This document shows, in pieces, positions 11,501-22,375 of a stretch of 64,000 nucleotides of DNA. The position numbers and the translations under genes are program-made. Source of the stretch: Cladopsammia gracilis (Eukaryota > Cnidaria > Anthozoa > Scleractinia > Dendrophylliidae); assembly GCA_022457155.1 (NCBI GenBank), contig JAJGOT010000202.1:722001-786000 (forward strand), given 5' to 3'. The number at the start of each line of letters is the position of its first letter. Within the stretch, counting starts at the first letter, position 1. The notes below the pieces were generated by a model, which saw only the letters and a program-made list of their open reading frames with translations, ran no database searches and was not told the DNA's origin.

Positions 11501-13320
11501 GACAAGTTAATCGATCACGACGTTTTATCCCTAAAAGTCGTCTTCTTCTGTAATCTTTTGTAAGAGACCTTGATTTCGAACAGAGTGTGTTGTATGATAG
11601 TCCTTCTCGAGTTCCTCTGTGTTCTAACCCACACATGTTCTTTTCGTTTGGTAAAAAGTTATCCGCGCGCGGCAATCGCGAAAATTCAGGGACGAAAAAT
11701 AGCTAGCCTGCGTGAAAGGCGTAAACGGGGAGGGGGAAGGGGGGCGTGCAAAAAAAAAGAAGTGAAGGGGGGAAAGGGAAGGAACTAGGGGAAGGAACAA
11801 AGAACTAGAAAATATGAAGAAACTATGGGAAGTCTTTCGCGTTGTCAGACAAGAAACAAGAAGTTTAATTTATGCTCAGCAATGACACAGACATATACAC
11901 CTGCTAGATTTCAATTTACCACAATGAGATAAAATGGTTGGAAATGATTCCTATCGAATCGTTATACTGTAGAATTGAGCATCCACCGTCAATTCCGCCC
12001 CATTTTCAAAAATCTCTATGCAGTCTTTGAAACATTAGGTAATTATATAAATTTATTATTAAACAGGAGAAGTTCCATCTATCTAAATCAATATGGATAG
12101 ATAGTCAATACATGACAAGTTAAATGAACAAGATCTGTACTGTTTTGTTTCAAAGACCTTGAGTTCCAACAGAGCGAGTTTATGGCCGTACTTCTTGTTC
12201 TTTTTCATTTACATTATGTTAGTTTGGTATTTTTTGATCCGTACGTCGAATGATTGGACAAGTTGCATGTATGCAAAAAATCAGGAATATTTCGCCGTGG
12301 TATTATTACATTATTAGTCGTAACATTGTATAACAAAAGCTATATTGAAAATTCCCTTATAACTGAAAAAGAATGATCTGTTTTTCATATAAAAAGCTAT
12401 CCTTTTGTATTTTGATTTCCGCTTTGAGAGTTCCTGTGTTGTGGTCATGATTCAGCACAACAAAAACTCCTGTTTTTTTTTTTTCTTTTTTCTTTTTTTT
12501 TTTTTTTTGATGTAAAAGACGCCACAACAATTCAACCCGAGAAGCCTTATATATCGCCGTGCTATTATTATATCATTTTTGGTAACATTCAATAACAACT
12601 ATAACTATATTCTAAAACTATAAAATATTGATTTATTCAGTAAGAAAAAAACAATATCGTCTTTTTGTGCTTCGATTTCCGCGTTGAGAGTTCCTGTGTT
12701 GCGGCATCATCACAACAAATACTCCTTTTCATGTAAAAGAAGCCACAAGAATCCAACCTGAGCTCAATTTCTCCATGACAGAAGTCCCTTTTAACCCCTC
12801 AACTAAAATACTGAATAAAGATAGAGGCGAAGATCAGCAAAAATAATCGATATCAACTGGCAAGACTGTGAGAGAGACATGGAAATTGCTTAAACTGACA
12901 ATATGGCAATGAAACCAAGATATCTGGACGATAATTGAAAGAGAAAAACCAAATTTTTTATAAATTATATACGATATGTTCTTTCTTTGGTTTACCAAAG
13001 GCCACTTTTGTACTTGAAACAAAATTTAAAGAAGATTTTGCTTATCGAGTGGTTATCCAGCGGCTCCTTTAATCATGAGCTAATTTGTAAAAGCCACTGG
13101 AAGATGAATATTTACGATTGGATATTCTTGGATCCGTTCCAATTCTCCATTAAACAGAGTGTGTTGGTGTCTGGCGATACGGGTATATGTATACACATAC
13201 GGATCGAGTAAATACATACATACTATATGCACAGTATATACACATCTACTCGATTCGTACCCATATTTCCCTATATTATTAAATTTAAACAAAGTTTTGA
13301 TTCAAAACAGTGGGTTTATG
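8575..13320. repeat. Block of about four diverged long tandem repeat copies
   Basis: The same ordered landmarks recur. A CAGACAAGAAACAAGAAG segment with its following 150 bp occurs at 8579 and 11848. AGTCAATACATGACAAG occurs near 8846, 10041 and 12105. TTCGATTTCC..GAGAGTTCCTGTGTTG or a near form occurs near 9240, 10445, 12415 and 12670. GGAAGATGAATATTTACGA occurs near 9680, 10920 and 13100. Copies span roughly 8575-9830, 10000-11040, 11850-12530 and 12540-13200, with deletions between them. Short frames inside are not conserved between copies. I recognise no protein, so this is treated as a non-coding segmental repeat. Confidence 0.8.
11392..11490. mobile_element. Small palindromic MITE inside the long repeat block
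   Basis: The left half (AGCCTACGCGCAGGCG.. TTTCCCTGGCTTCGCGCGG) is inversely repeated by the right half (CCGCGTGAAGCAAGGAAA..GACGTCTGCACACAGG). The flanks share TAAAAA(C)-like bases (..GTTAAAAAC before, ..ATAAAAAAC after). The insertion separates repeat sequence that is continuous in the neighbouring copy near 10041, so it post-dates the duplication. A half-copy-like segment occurs near 54395. Confidence 0.65.
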
Positions 13321-13540
13321 TGTTGATAAAAATACCCAGAATATAACATTTGAACACAGGAAGATTGCGAAATTGAGGTTTGAAATCAGTTTTTGCAACT
13401 TACATGATCATGTTAAAATGAGGGCAATGACCAGCCTTTTTCAGGAGCAAGACGTTACTAAAATTTACAATGTGATATTCGATGTAATTAATATACAAGC
13501 AGAATTTCGTAATTCAAAAAATAAAACAGTGGAAGAATAA

Positions 13541-14203
13541 ATCATTTATGTTTCTTCAAAAGTCAAACAGCTAAGTCTTATAACATATGAAAGGAGCCTA
13601 TCCTGACATATACATCGTTAGGCTTTCTCGTTTTGTATTAAATAATATTCAGTCTTCTTAAGGAATTCTCTATTAACCCTCGGACGAACCCGAAACTTAT
13701 TACACAACCGTGGTATACCCCGTTGTAAGGATCACTACACGCTTACAGGTTTAGCTTTTTGAATCGTTTATCTGTTGTATTTTCTCGTTTTCACAAATAC
13801 TTTTACGGTTGTTCGTGTTCACATCTGCTTTCAATATTGTTGTATACTTCAAAGGGGCAACAGATGTCGCCATTTTATATTTTTACTCCAAAAAGCCAAA
13901 AGAAAAAAAACATTAAAATAAATTAAAATCCAACAAAATGAAATTTATTTCGAAGGGAAATAAATTGATTTACGTGACTGTCACGCTATTGGTTTAATCT
14001 ATAACCAGCTTCCGGCGAGGGGCATGCTGTCATCCGGGACATTACATTGCTAGCTTATCAGCTATCTGCCTCTTTGGCTAGTTTTAGACAATGTGAACAT
14101 AATTCGGGATCATTTCGGGATCTCTTAATTGGGGATCGTTTTGTTGTCAGGATTATTTCGATGGCTGTACAAGTCACATAACAAATATAACGTCAATTTC
14201 AAC
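13541..14203. other. Intergenic, no gene seen
   Basis: AT-rich sequence without a recognisable coding frame or structured element. Confidence 0.5.
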
Positions 14204-14205
14204 TA

Positions 14206-14770
14206 CAGTGGAACCCCGCTCTGCGGACACCCGCTTAAAACGGACACCCGCTTATAACGGACAGTTTCGTTTGTCCTGACAAAAAGCTCATATATTTTCT
14301 CTAAAATTAACCCGCTTTATATGGACACCGGTTAATACGGACAACGGACACTTTTCTGTGTCCCGAGTCACAAACTCTTATATATTGTCAACCCCACTTT
14401 ATGGACACTGGTTATCTGCACACTGTCTATTTTCATTGTCACAAAAACTAAAAGCGTCAGTACAAAGTAAAGTCACAGACTTTTTGAAATGAATTCATTG
14501 TCGTGCCTGTTTCAATAACAATACAATACTTAAAAACATTCTACTCTGAGACTATGATAAATAATCGTGAGGTTTCTTTAGGATGAACTTGTTACTGTTA
14601 CAGTTAAGAAATTAAACAAACTTTTCTCGTAAAACTGTCTGCTTTGGTCTTTATATCGATAAAACATGTGTCCCTGACGTTTTCTCTGAGAGCCCGCTTA
14701 ATACGGACACCCGGATAATACGGACACTATGGCATGTTCCCTTGGTGTCCGTATTAACCGGGTTCCACTG
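14206..14770. mobile_element. Tc1/mariner-type (Tigger/pogo-like) non-autonomous element
   Basis: The ends are CAGTGGAACCCCGCT (left) and the inverse GGGTTCCACTG (right), flanked by TA on both sides (14204-14205 and 14771-14772). Internal copies of the motif CGGACACCCG / ATACGGACAC recur near both ends. The CAGTGGAACC terminus and TA target duplication are typical of Tigger/pogo-like elements. No transposase is present. Confidence 0.85.
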
Positions 14771-14772
14771 TA

Positions 14773-17700
14773 ACAAGTTGTCAGTCGCAGTTATTCCCGA
14801 CTTGTCGTGGTTCACTCTTCGATTCAAGTCTCCCTGCCTCCGCTGCGAGAGGGAAATCAGAAAGCTATTAACAGAGCCTTTGATGGTTGCCCGACATTTT
14901 AAAAATAGCTTTGATGTATTGTGACGTCACGCTTGATTGGCATGTCAAGAAATTCCCGAAAATAAACCACGCCCTCTCATGACCAAATTTTTCCCCAATG
15001 AATGGATGCACATTCTCTGAAGTTGATGATTTCTCCTTGAACGAATATCAATTTTCTCTTTGTTGAACTGTATAATCTTAGTGTCGAAGATTGAAACAGT
15101 CAGAAGCTTGAATGTGACTCGCATTTACAAAGAGAAGGTACTGCAACTTAAGTTTAAAGGAATTAAGCGGCACTTATTAAATCAATTTGTGAATGTTTTC
15201 TTACCAAACAAAAACGGCTTATAGTAAAGGCACAAGAGGGTTATTCGGCCTTAAGATGAGAACTATTTGATATCATCAGATCGTTAAAAAGTCCCTTACA
15301 GACCTTAACTACACACCGGAAAACTGTCCCTTCCAAATACTCAGCCATTAAACGGGGCAACATACCTTATCTCTTTGTATCTTTATTTGTGAGTCTTCTT
15401 GAGTGAGCACTAGCAAATCTAATTGCTCATACTTTTTATCAATTTTGTTCGCAATGTTCAGTTATGAAGTGGCCACGCAAAAAATCGATTAGTAAGAGTA
15501 GTTTGAATTCCAAAAGATGATGGAGATAATCTTCTACTACCAAAACAAGATGCTCAGAGTTAATTATTTGGTTCCACTTGTGAAATTATCTGATGATACC
15601 ATGCACCTTGTCTCAAATCCGAGACACGTTAAAGTGATTAAATATAACTACACTTACGAGTCAACAATGTCGAAAGTTGCCGATGACTGTTTAAACAATC
15701 ATCTCTGCAAGACGGTGTATGTTGCATCGCTTATCATTTTGCTTTTTGCAGGAGGTCACTGTGTTAGACAAACATTAAGAATTAAATTTGGTTCATGTAA
15801 GCTTCGGTTATTGTTATTTTTTTCTTTTGATTACGTGAACGTGCTGAATATGGGAACCATTATGTCTTGTCTTTTTAACCGTTTTTAAAGCACAACAGGT
15901 CTAAAACTGATTGTCCATACAGTTTGTGTTATTAAGAATTCGGTATTAAATCACGATATCATCCAAAGAGAATATACCTAATGCCTCGCGACTACATTAA
16001 CTCGATGGCTCTCTATTGCACTGTAATTATTGTAACTAATATTAGGTAGATGTTAGCTTCGTTTTTTTCCCTTTTATTTTACGTGAACGGGACGGATATG
16101 GGCACCATTCTGCCCTGGAGTGTTAAGCTTTTAACCATTTTTTAAAGCATAAGGCCTAAAACTGATTGTCCATACTGTTTGCGATGTTGGTGAATATACC
16201 TGATGCGCTCCTGACCACACAACTTGATGGTCCTCTAAGTATTGATTAACTGACTAACAGAGGAAAATACTAGTATAGAAGTTTTTTCGCGACATTTTCT
16301 CTATCAGTTATGAAACCCTCTTGTTTTAGTAGCTTTAAAAGAGACCGTTATCATCATTTCTGATCCGTCGGATAATGGCAAATAGCCCTTTTAAATGACA
16401 AATTAGGAGGACTGTAAAATGAATTGACGGCTGATGGAGTATAATGGGAGGTATACAGTTACTTACATGTAGCCTCAGTCAAGTGTGCCGATCACTGTAT
16501 AGCTGATCGATAACAAAGCAAAAACTGAGGTGAGTAAATTGACAAGCTCCAGCTTTACTCAATTCATCTAAGTTATACCACTCATATCGTAATATGGGAT
16601 GGTAAGTTTATATTTTCTATGTAGTTATACTGGGAGGCTATCACGCAAGTTTGCCTAAAATTGTTTAAAAACCTGTTTCGGTGGCTTTTAATTGCGCAGA
16701 TTACCAAAGTATAGCATGCATAGTGCAATTTCTGGGTACGTTTCAAAATTCAATCCATCAATCCATCAACTGCATTAAAAATAAGGTAAAAGCAAACCAA
16801 AAAAAAAAAATACTGATTTTGGCTGATCACGAGGTGGGGTCGCCACGTTCTTATATTTGTAAGGATGACATTCCGCTCCAACTTAAGCCTTTAACACTGT
16901 TACATGTAATACAAGCTTATGTGCGTATACCCAACTGCTGAACAACAATGGGTATTATTAAGGGGCTTCAAAGTTGATCCTTGGATTGTTCTATAGTATA
17001 TCGCTCTGTCTAGAAAATAGATATATATTAAGTGAAAGGGATGTGAATGTTCGTCAAAAGTGAAATGGAAAATGAAAATATGCAAAATAGATCAGTTAAG
17101 AAGATCGAGTATCATCATTCTCTCTCTCTGTTGAAAGATGTTTTCCATTTTCGACAATAATTCGCTTTTTTTTTTTTTATTTGAAAGCTGCATTACCGGA
17201 CAATTGGTACTTCAATGTGCTAACATCTGCAGTTAGCATGGTATCTTTTTTACCTTATTTACCAATGTTCAGTGTTTATCCATTGATGATGATTTTAATA
17301 ACTGAGTGGTGCTTTAATTGTCGACATTAAAAAGCTAGACCAGACAGACCAGACATACACCGCTTTCTGTGTTGCTTTACTAAACTAATATTTGTTTTTC
17401 TAATTTCCTTTTAATTTCAAGTTTTTGTATTTTAGCAAGCGACAAAATGTTACTTTTTCTCTTCTTAAAATAGTCGTATGTCCATTCCTGAGATAACGGA
17501 ACTAGAATGCACTCGTATGATAATAAAAAAACAAAGTTATTAATCAATTCAGTCAAATATAACTTGCCAACTAAATTTTTGCGCTGCATGTTTGCACCAC
17601 TGAACAAACAACGAATACATTTTACAAGGAAATCAAGCCCCTATATCATACCGAGAAACGTTATTATTTTTTATTTTTTTATCAATCGGAATTGGTTTTT

Positions 17701-18439
17701 AGAACACCATTTTGACGATATCGGTCTGCAACATAAGTAGCATCTTTGAATTCCAAGGAAATACTGCCTGGGAGATAACTTGATTGTTTCCGGACAGTTT
17801 CAGCCTCATTGACTGCTTTGTTCGTTCTCTTGGATTGCACTCGGTCGTGTGTCGTACAACTAAACAGTCTACTTAAAAACGTGTTGGTGTTTCATAAGGT
17901 GTGCATTCTTCGAATCTTTCAAATTCATTGAATATTTCAGATTGCATGCACTCCATCAGTATAATTATTTAATAAATGCATTAATTATTTTTGTAAGGTA
18001 CAGTATTAGTGGAGTGTACTTGCCATTTTGTGGACAAGCTTAGCATTCGATCTGTATGCATCAAGAAATGAAAACTTGTGTTTTGTAAAAACTACATACA
18101 GACAGCTATACTAATTGTATTATCTATACAGAATACTAAGTTGCAATGCTAATAAGCTTCATCGCTATTATTTTATAATTTATAAGTACGATAAAATATT
18201 CGCAGCAGAAAATTTACAGTGTATGTATGTAGTGTTAATATCCTCTAAACTCTTCCCCGCATCAAATATTAATATAATCTTAAGCTCGACAAAATCAGGT
18301 TTGGAGTTATTACGGTGTGTTTTGAAGCAGGAGACAAACTCTCTGAAGCTGAGTCGAACGCGAAGTTCGGATTCTCCAGACTCTACTGAAGAAATCCACA
18401 ACTCATTTCGGTGTATGGTATTTTCCATAATCTATATAC
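14773..18439. other. Intergenic; one short diverged tandem duplication
   Basis: No gene is supported. A segment at about 15800-15990 (GCTTCG..ACGTGAACG..ATGGG.ACCATT..TAAAACTGATTGTCCATAC) is repeated with divergence at about 16050-16200. A 123-codon open frame at 15517-15888 begins with ATG but overlaps this repeat, shows no recognisable domain and has no splice context I trust. Confidence 0.55.
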
Positions 18440-18442
18440 TAA

Positions 18443-18605
18443 GGGCCTGGTCGCACTACAGTCAAAAACAAAAATTAGCCCGTGCAAAAATCGAGGAAAA
18501 CAAAAGAAACCGCTCCTGTGGGACACGCTTTTTGTAGAATGTTTTTGTTATTATGTCATTTTGCACGGGCTAATTTTTGTTTTTGACTGTAGTGCTACCA
18601 GGCCC
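18443..18605. mobile_element. Young near-perfect palindromic MITE, TAA duplication
   Basis: The two 47-bp arms differ at one position. They begin GGGCCTGGT(C/A)GCACTACAG and run to GCCCGTGCAAAA, with a loop of about 70 bp. TAA flanks both ends (18440-18442, 18606-18608), as in PIF/Harbinger-type insertions. High arm identity suggests recent insertion. Confidence 0.85.
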
Positions 18606-18967
18606 TAAGGCAAGAAGACAATCATTGTGTCGAAAACAAATAACATGCCGTCAATCAGTTTAATGGTGTGCAGTCTTCATTGAGGAGAACGTACGAATAA
18701 TTATACTGTATTTTATTTTATTTTATTTTTTTCCTCAAACGTATTTTAAAAATCCATGTAAACGTGTTGCCGTATTTACTACAAGATTCTTTCTTGTACA
18801 TAGGATGAAAACTTGAAAAATTTGAATAACAATGTACTACGTTCTAATTCATTATATAATGCCATACAATGAGAGCAAATGTCATATAAATTTATAGAAT
18901 ACAATGAATGCGGCTCGTTGGCCACAATTTTGTTCTTACCACATTTTGACGTCATCTGTAATCTATA

Positions 18968-19759
18968 GAGACCTTAAGCAACGACGACGAGTTGGACGAC
19001 GGCGACGAGTAGAATTGCTGAAGGAATGGGCCGAGGACGTCGTTCACGGTGGGAAAACTTAAATGTTAAGCGCGCGCTTGGACGTGGACGAGGACATGTA
19101 ACCATACAGTGCTCATTTTTTCGTGAAAATCGAAAAACAGTCCAATAATTTTATCATGTCTTCTTTTCACGAGGTCCAAGACCTACTTCTTTTGAGTTAT
19201 GACGACGGTATTCTAGATAAAGATGAGTTTTTGCTACTACATGAGCAAATATTTACATCAAAATATAAGCTAATTTTTCGGAAAATTACACTCTAAAATG
19301 ACCTTAACGGCATGAAAATTTACGGCCTAAAACAAATGTAAAAGATTACATATAGGTCGGAATTAAGGAAATCGCTTTGTAAGTTCTCGATTTCACCTTC
19401 TTAACTTAAATGTTTTGCTGACAAGATGCAAATCCTTCAAAGCCCGTATTTTGACTGTTTGCAAAGTTTTTATATTTCAAAATCGCACTAAGATGCAATA
19501 TCGTGCAAAGATGGGAGGCTAGAGAATATCTAACTTTTCATTCCAAAAGCCAAACATAAACTTTCTTCCTAAGCACGATGAAAATACATAAATTTATACT
19601 CACGCTCTCTTGACGTTCGGCCAGGACGGCAAAGATGGCGTTTTCACGTTCTGAACTTCACGTGGACGACGAGTGAAGCATGCGCCGTAGCGCGCTAAGC
19701 GACATTTTCACTTCCGGTCGTCGTCCTGAGGGCTTGTCGTCGACCTTGCTTAAGGTCCC
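18968..19759. mobile_element. TIR element with GACGACG-rich ends, TA duplication
   Basis: The ends are GAGACCTTAAGCAACGACGA (left) and the inverse of GGGACCTTAAGCAAGGTCGA (right), with TA on each side (18966-18967, 19760-19761). The sub-terminal sequence is rich in GACGACG (left) and CGTCGTC (right). It is about 790 bp and has no coding frame of note. The TA duplication suggests mobilisation by a Tc1/mariner-class transposase. Confidence 0.8.
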
Positions 19760-19761
19760 TA

Positions 19762-20700
19762 ATAACTGAACAGACGCACGGCAAAATGGAATCTATTTGT
19801 TAAATAGCAAGGCCGGGAGCAGTGTTCACGAGGGAATGAATAATTATCTTGTCGACTTGATTTTTTTTTTTTCCCAATCATTTTCTAGTGCTTATAAGGA
19901 AAGAAAACGTTCTTAAAATTGAGGTAGGAGGGAAGGGCGTACGTGTAAAGGCCGAGTACGGCTTTTCTTTCATTCTTGTTAATATTCTCATAAATATCGG
20001 TCTGGCAGATTGAGATTAGGCACTTCCCAAAATAGCTTCCCGGCAGTGTAGAAGCTCACGTACATGTAAATTATTTTGTTTTGTTTTCATTTGCGGACGC
20101 TAATTTCCGGTCCTAAAGTATGTTCCAATGACAAACATATGGAAAAAACTAAGCCACATTTAGGCAGTTGCATTTACAATATAGAAAGTGTCTGACCCTA
20201 TGATTTTTTTGCTTGTCGGACTGAAGCACACTGACAAGCTTAGCAGTAAACCAGAAGAACAGTAGGTAGGTCAGTAAGTTGATAATTTAGAATAACGGTG
20301 TGCTAGGTTTTCTCTCTTAAATATATAATAAACGGGTAATTACGTCTCTTAATGTCGCCGGTATTTTGGTAATCAGGTCGGCCTCAGTTGTGCCTCTAAG
20401 TCCAAGTTGGGCTACACTTTGCTTAGCATGTTCAATGTTTTAGTCATTTCGGCTGTTGCATGTACATTTACGGGATTTTATAAAAATGTTGCCGATGATG
20501 ACTTGTCTCGTCAAAAGGGTTTTAATAATAATTATCGAACGTTTAAATGCGGAGGACCACTCAACACTACGATAAATAGTAGTGGTAACTTTCTTTCCGG
20601 ATCTCCTTTATAAAGGGATGCAAGTTCTAGACGTCACTCAAAGTGCGAACATGCACCATATAGAATGCAAAGCTAGTACAACGCACAACGTTGGCCCTGT
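19762..20700. other. Intergenic, no gene seen
   Basis: AT-rich sequence. A 68-codon frame at 20407-20613 has no recognisable feature. Confidence 0.5.
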
Positions 20701-21010
20701 ATAAGACAAGTTGTACTAGTCGAAATATCGGCCATTAAACCTGCTAATAATTATCACATTGACACTTATCCAAAACAATGTTAGAGTTCAACTTTAAACT
20801 CTGGTAAACGTTAAAGGTAAGCCGTAATTACGAACTCTGGCCTGCATCTCAGTGTTTGTATAGAATAAAGGAGTTGGCGTCTACAGAAACTATGGTGCTG
20901 CGTTGGTGGGATAGAAAAATATGGAAATTTGGTTTTATTAAGTGAATGGATAAAGTAAATTGACCACCGTAAAGAGATTCAAACGCTGACGTTTCGAGCG
21001 CTAACCCTCA
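20700..21010. mobile_element. Possible Penelope-like element tail fragments
   Basis: Two motifs resemble terminal sequences I associate with Penelope-like retroelements: CGAAATATCGGCC at about 20720 and GCTGACGTTTCGAGCGCTAA at about 20982-21001. No reverse transcriptase or GIY-YIG frame is visible, so this is at most a truncated footprint. It rests on recalled motif likeness only. Confidence 0.3.
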
Positions 21011-22054
21011 GCTTTTGAATATGTTGACGGTAGCCCGCTTTACCCTATCAACTCAGTTGATAAAGCTAATTTTTCATGTTTACATCTTAATGTTGATTTC
21101 AATCCACCGTCACTGGTACTTTTTTCGTGTGCAGGGCGTGAACAAAAAAAAAAGTGCGCGTTTCAACTTGCACGTTTCCGTATTAAAGGCGTTTATCCCG
21201 GCATCGGCTCTCCGTTCATTTACGCTTAAGCTTGTAAAGGGACATAAACTTACGCACGCACATAAAAATTACCTGACAGTGTAAATCCACTTTAATGACG
21301 TTCGCGCGAAAATCTTTTACAAGACAGATTTTTTTCAAACTTATGCTACGGTCTGATAATGCGTTACTGATGTCAGAAATCCAAAAAAAATGGGGGTCAC
21401 CGAATTGATTTAAGAGATTTAGTGTGTAGAAATATACCCTGTTTTTGAAAAGTTAGTCCTCGTAACATGACATGGTGTCCATGGCTTTTAGTTAAACAAT
21501 ATCAAAGATGAATCGCTGGGGAGAAACTATTATATTCAAAATTCAATCCAGGTGGGCCTGATTCGTAAATAATTCGAACTGTTTTCAACCTTTAAATGAG
21601 TTAACCCTTTAAAGAGGGCATTCGGAAACAACAAACAGCTGAGATATGAGTGCAATTCGACGTCGCATGGATCTTGATAAAACAATGAAAAAAAAATTAA
21701 ACTTCTTCAAGACAGATTTTCTTTTCCTTTTTTAACAAACTGTAGATAATCGGTAAAGAAAGTGATATATGAAGAAAAAATAGGGGTCACCGACCGTCCA
21801 AGCGAGTTAAATCAAAGTTAACGCAACGGCTACCATCCCTTCATGTGAATAGATTTCTTTCTTTGCGCGCGCGCTCGTGCATGACTTTGCATGGCTTTGC
21901 GACATGAATTGTGTGCGCAGTAAGGATGCGCATAAACAATTGGCGCGAACGTCCTTAAGTTGAACCAATGTGCTCTGAAATGAGGAAATAATAAACTGGG
22001 AAACCATGATCCGCACCCCAAAAAACTGCGAGTTATGATTGGTTAATTTACTGG
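21011..22054. other. Intergenic, no gene seen
   Basis: No gene is supported. GGGGTCACCGA occurs twice (about 21391 and 21783) in loosely similar surroundings, which suggests remnants of one repeat family. Confidence 0.5.
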
Positions 22055-22065
22055 TACTTCATTTG

Positions 22066-22363
22066 TGGGCGGCACGGTGGTGTAGTGGTTAGCGCGTCGG
22101 ACTTTCAACCTGAAGGTCGGTGGTTCGAAGCCTGGTCTCTGCCGTCGTGTTGTTTCCTTAGACAAGAAACTTTACTCCACACTGTCTCTCTCCACCCAGG
22201 TGTATAAATGGGTACCGGCGACAAAATGCTGGGGGTAACCCTGCGATGGACTAGCATCCCATCCAGGGGGGAGTAGCAATATTCCTAGTCGCTTCATGCT
22301 ATAGAAACCGGGTTTAAGCTCCGGCCGTTATGAGCCTTCTGGCTCGAGTGCGCGACTTTACTT
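22066..22363 (+). mobile_element. tRNA-derived SINE
   Basis: The head is tRNA-like, with a box A (GTGGTGTAGTGGTTAGCGCG) and a box B (GGTTCGAAGCC) at tRNA spacing, so it can carry an internal pol III promoter. A roughly 200-bp body follows (..CCTGCGATGGACTAGCATCC.., ..GTCGCTTCATGCTATAGAAA..). A target-site duplication brackets it: TACTTCATTTG at 22055-22065 and TACTTCATTTTG at 22364-22375. The head is not a functional tRNA, since no proper acceptor pairing follows box B. Confidence 0.88.
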
Positions 22364-22375
22364 TACTTCATTTTG

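Noticed and set aside
15517..15888. 123-codon open frame starting with ATG
   Set aside because: It overlaps a locally duplicated non-coding segment, has no recognisable domain and no convincing splice partners.
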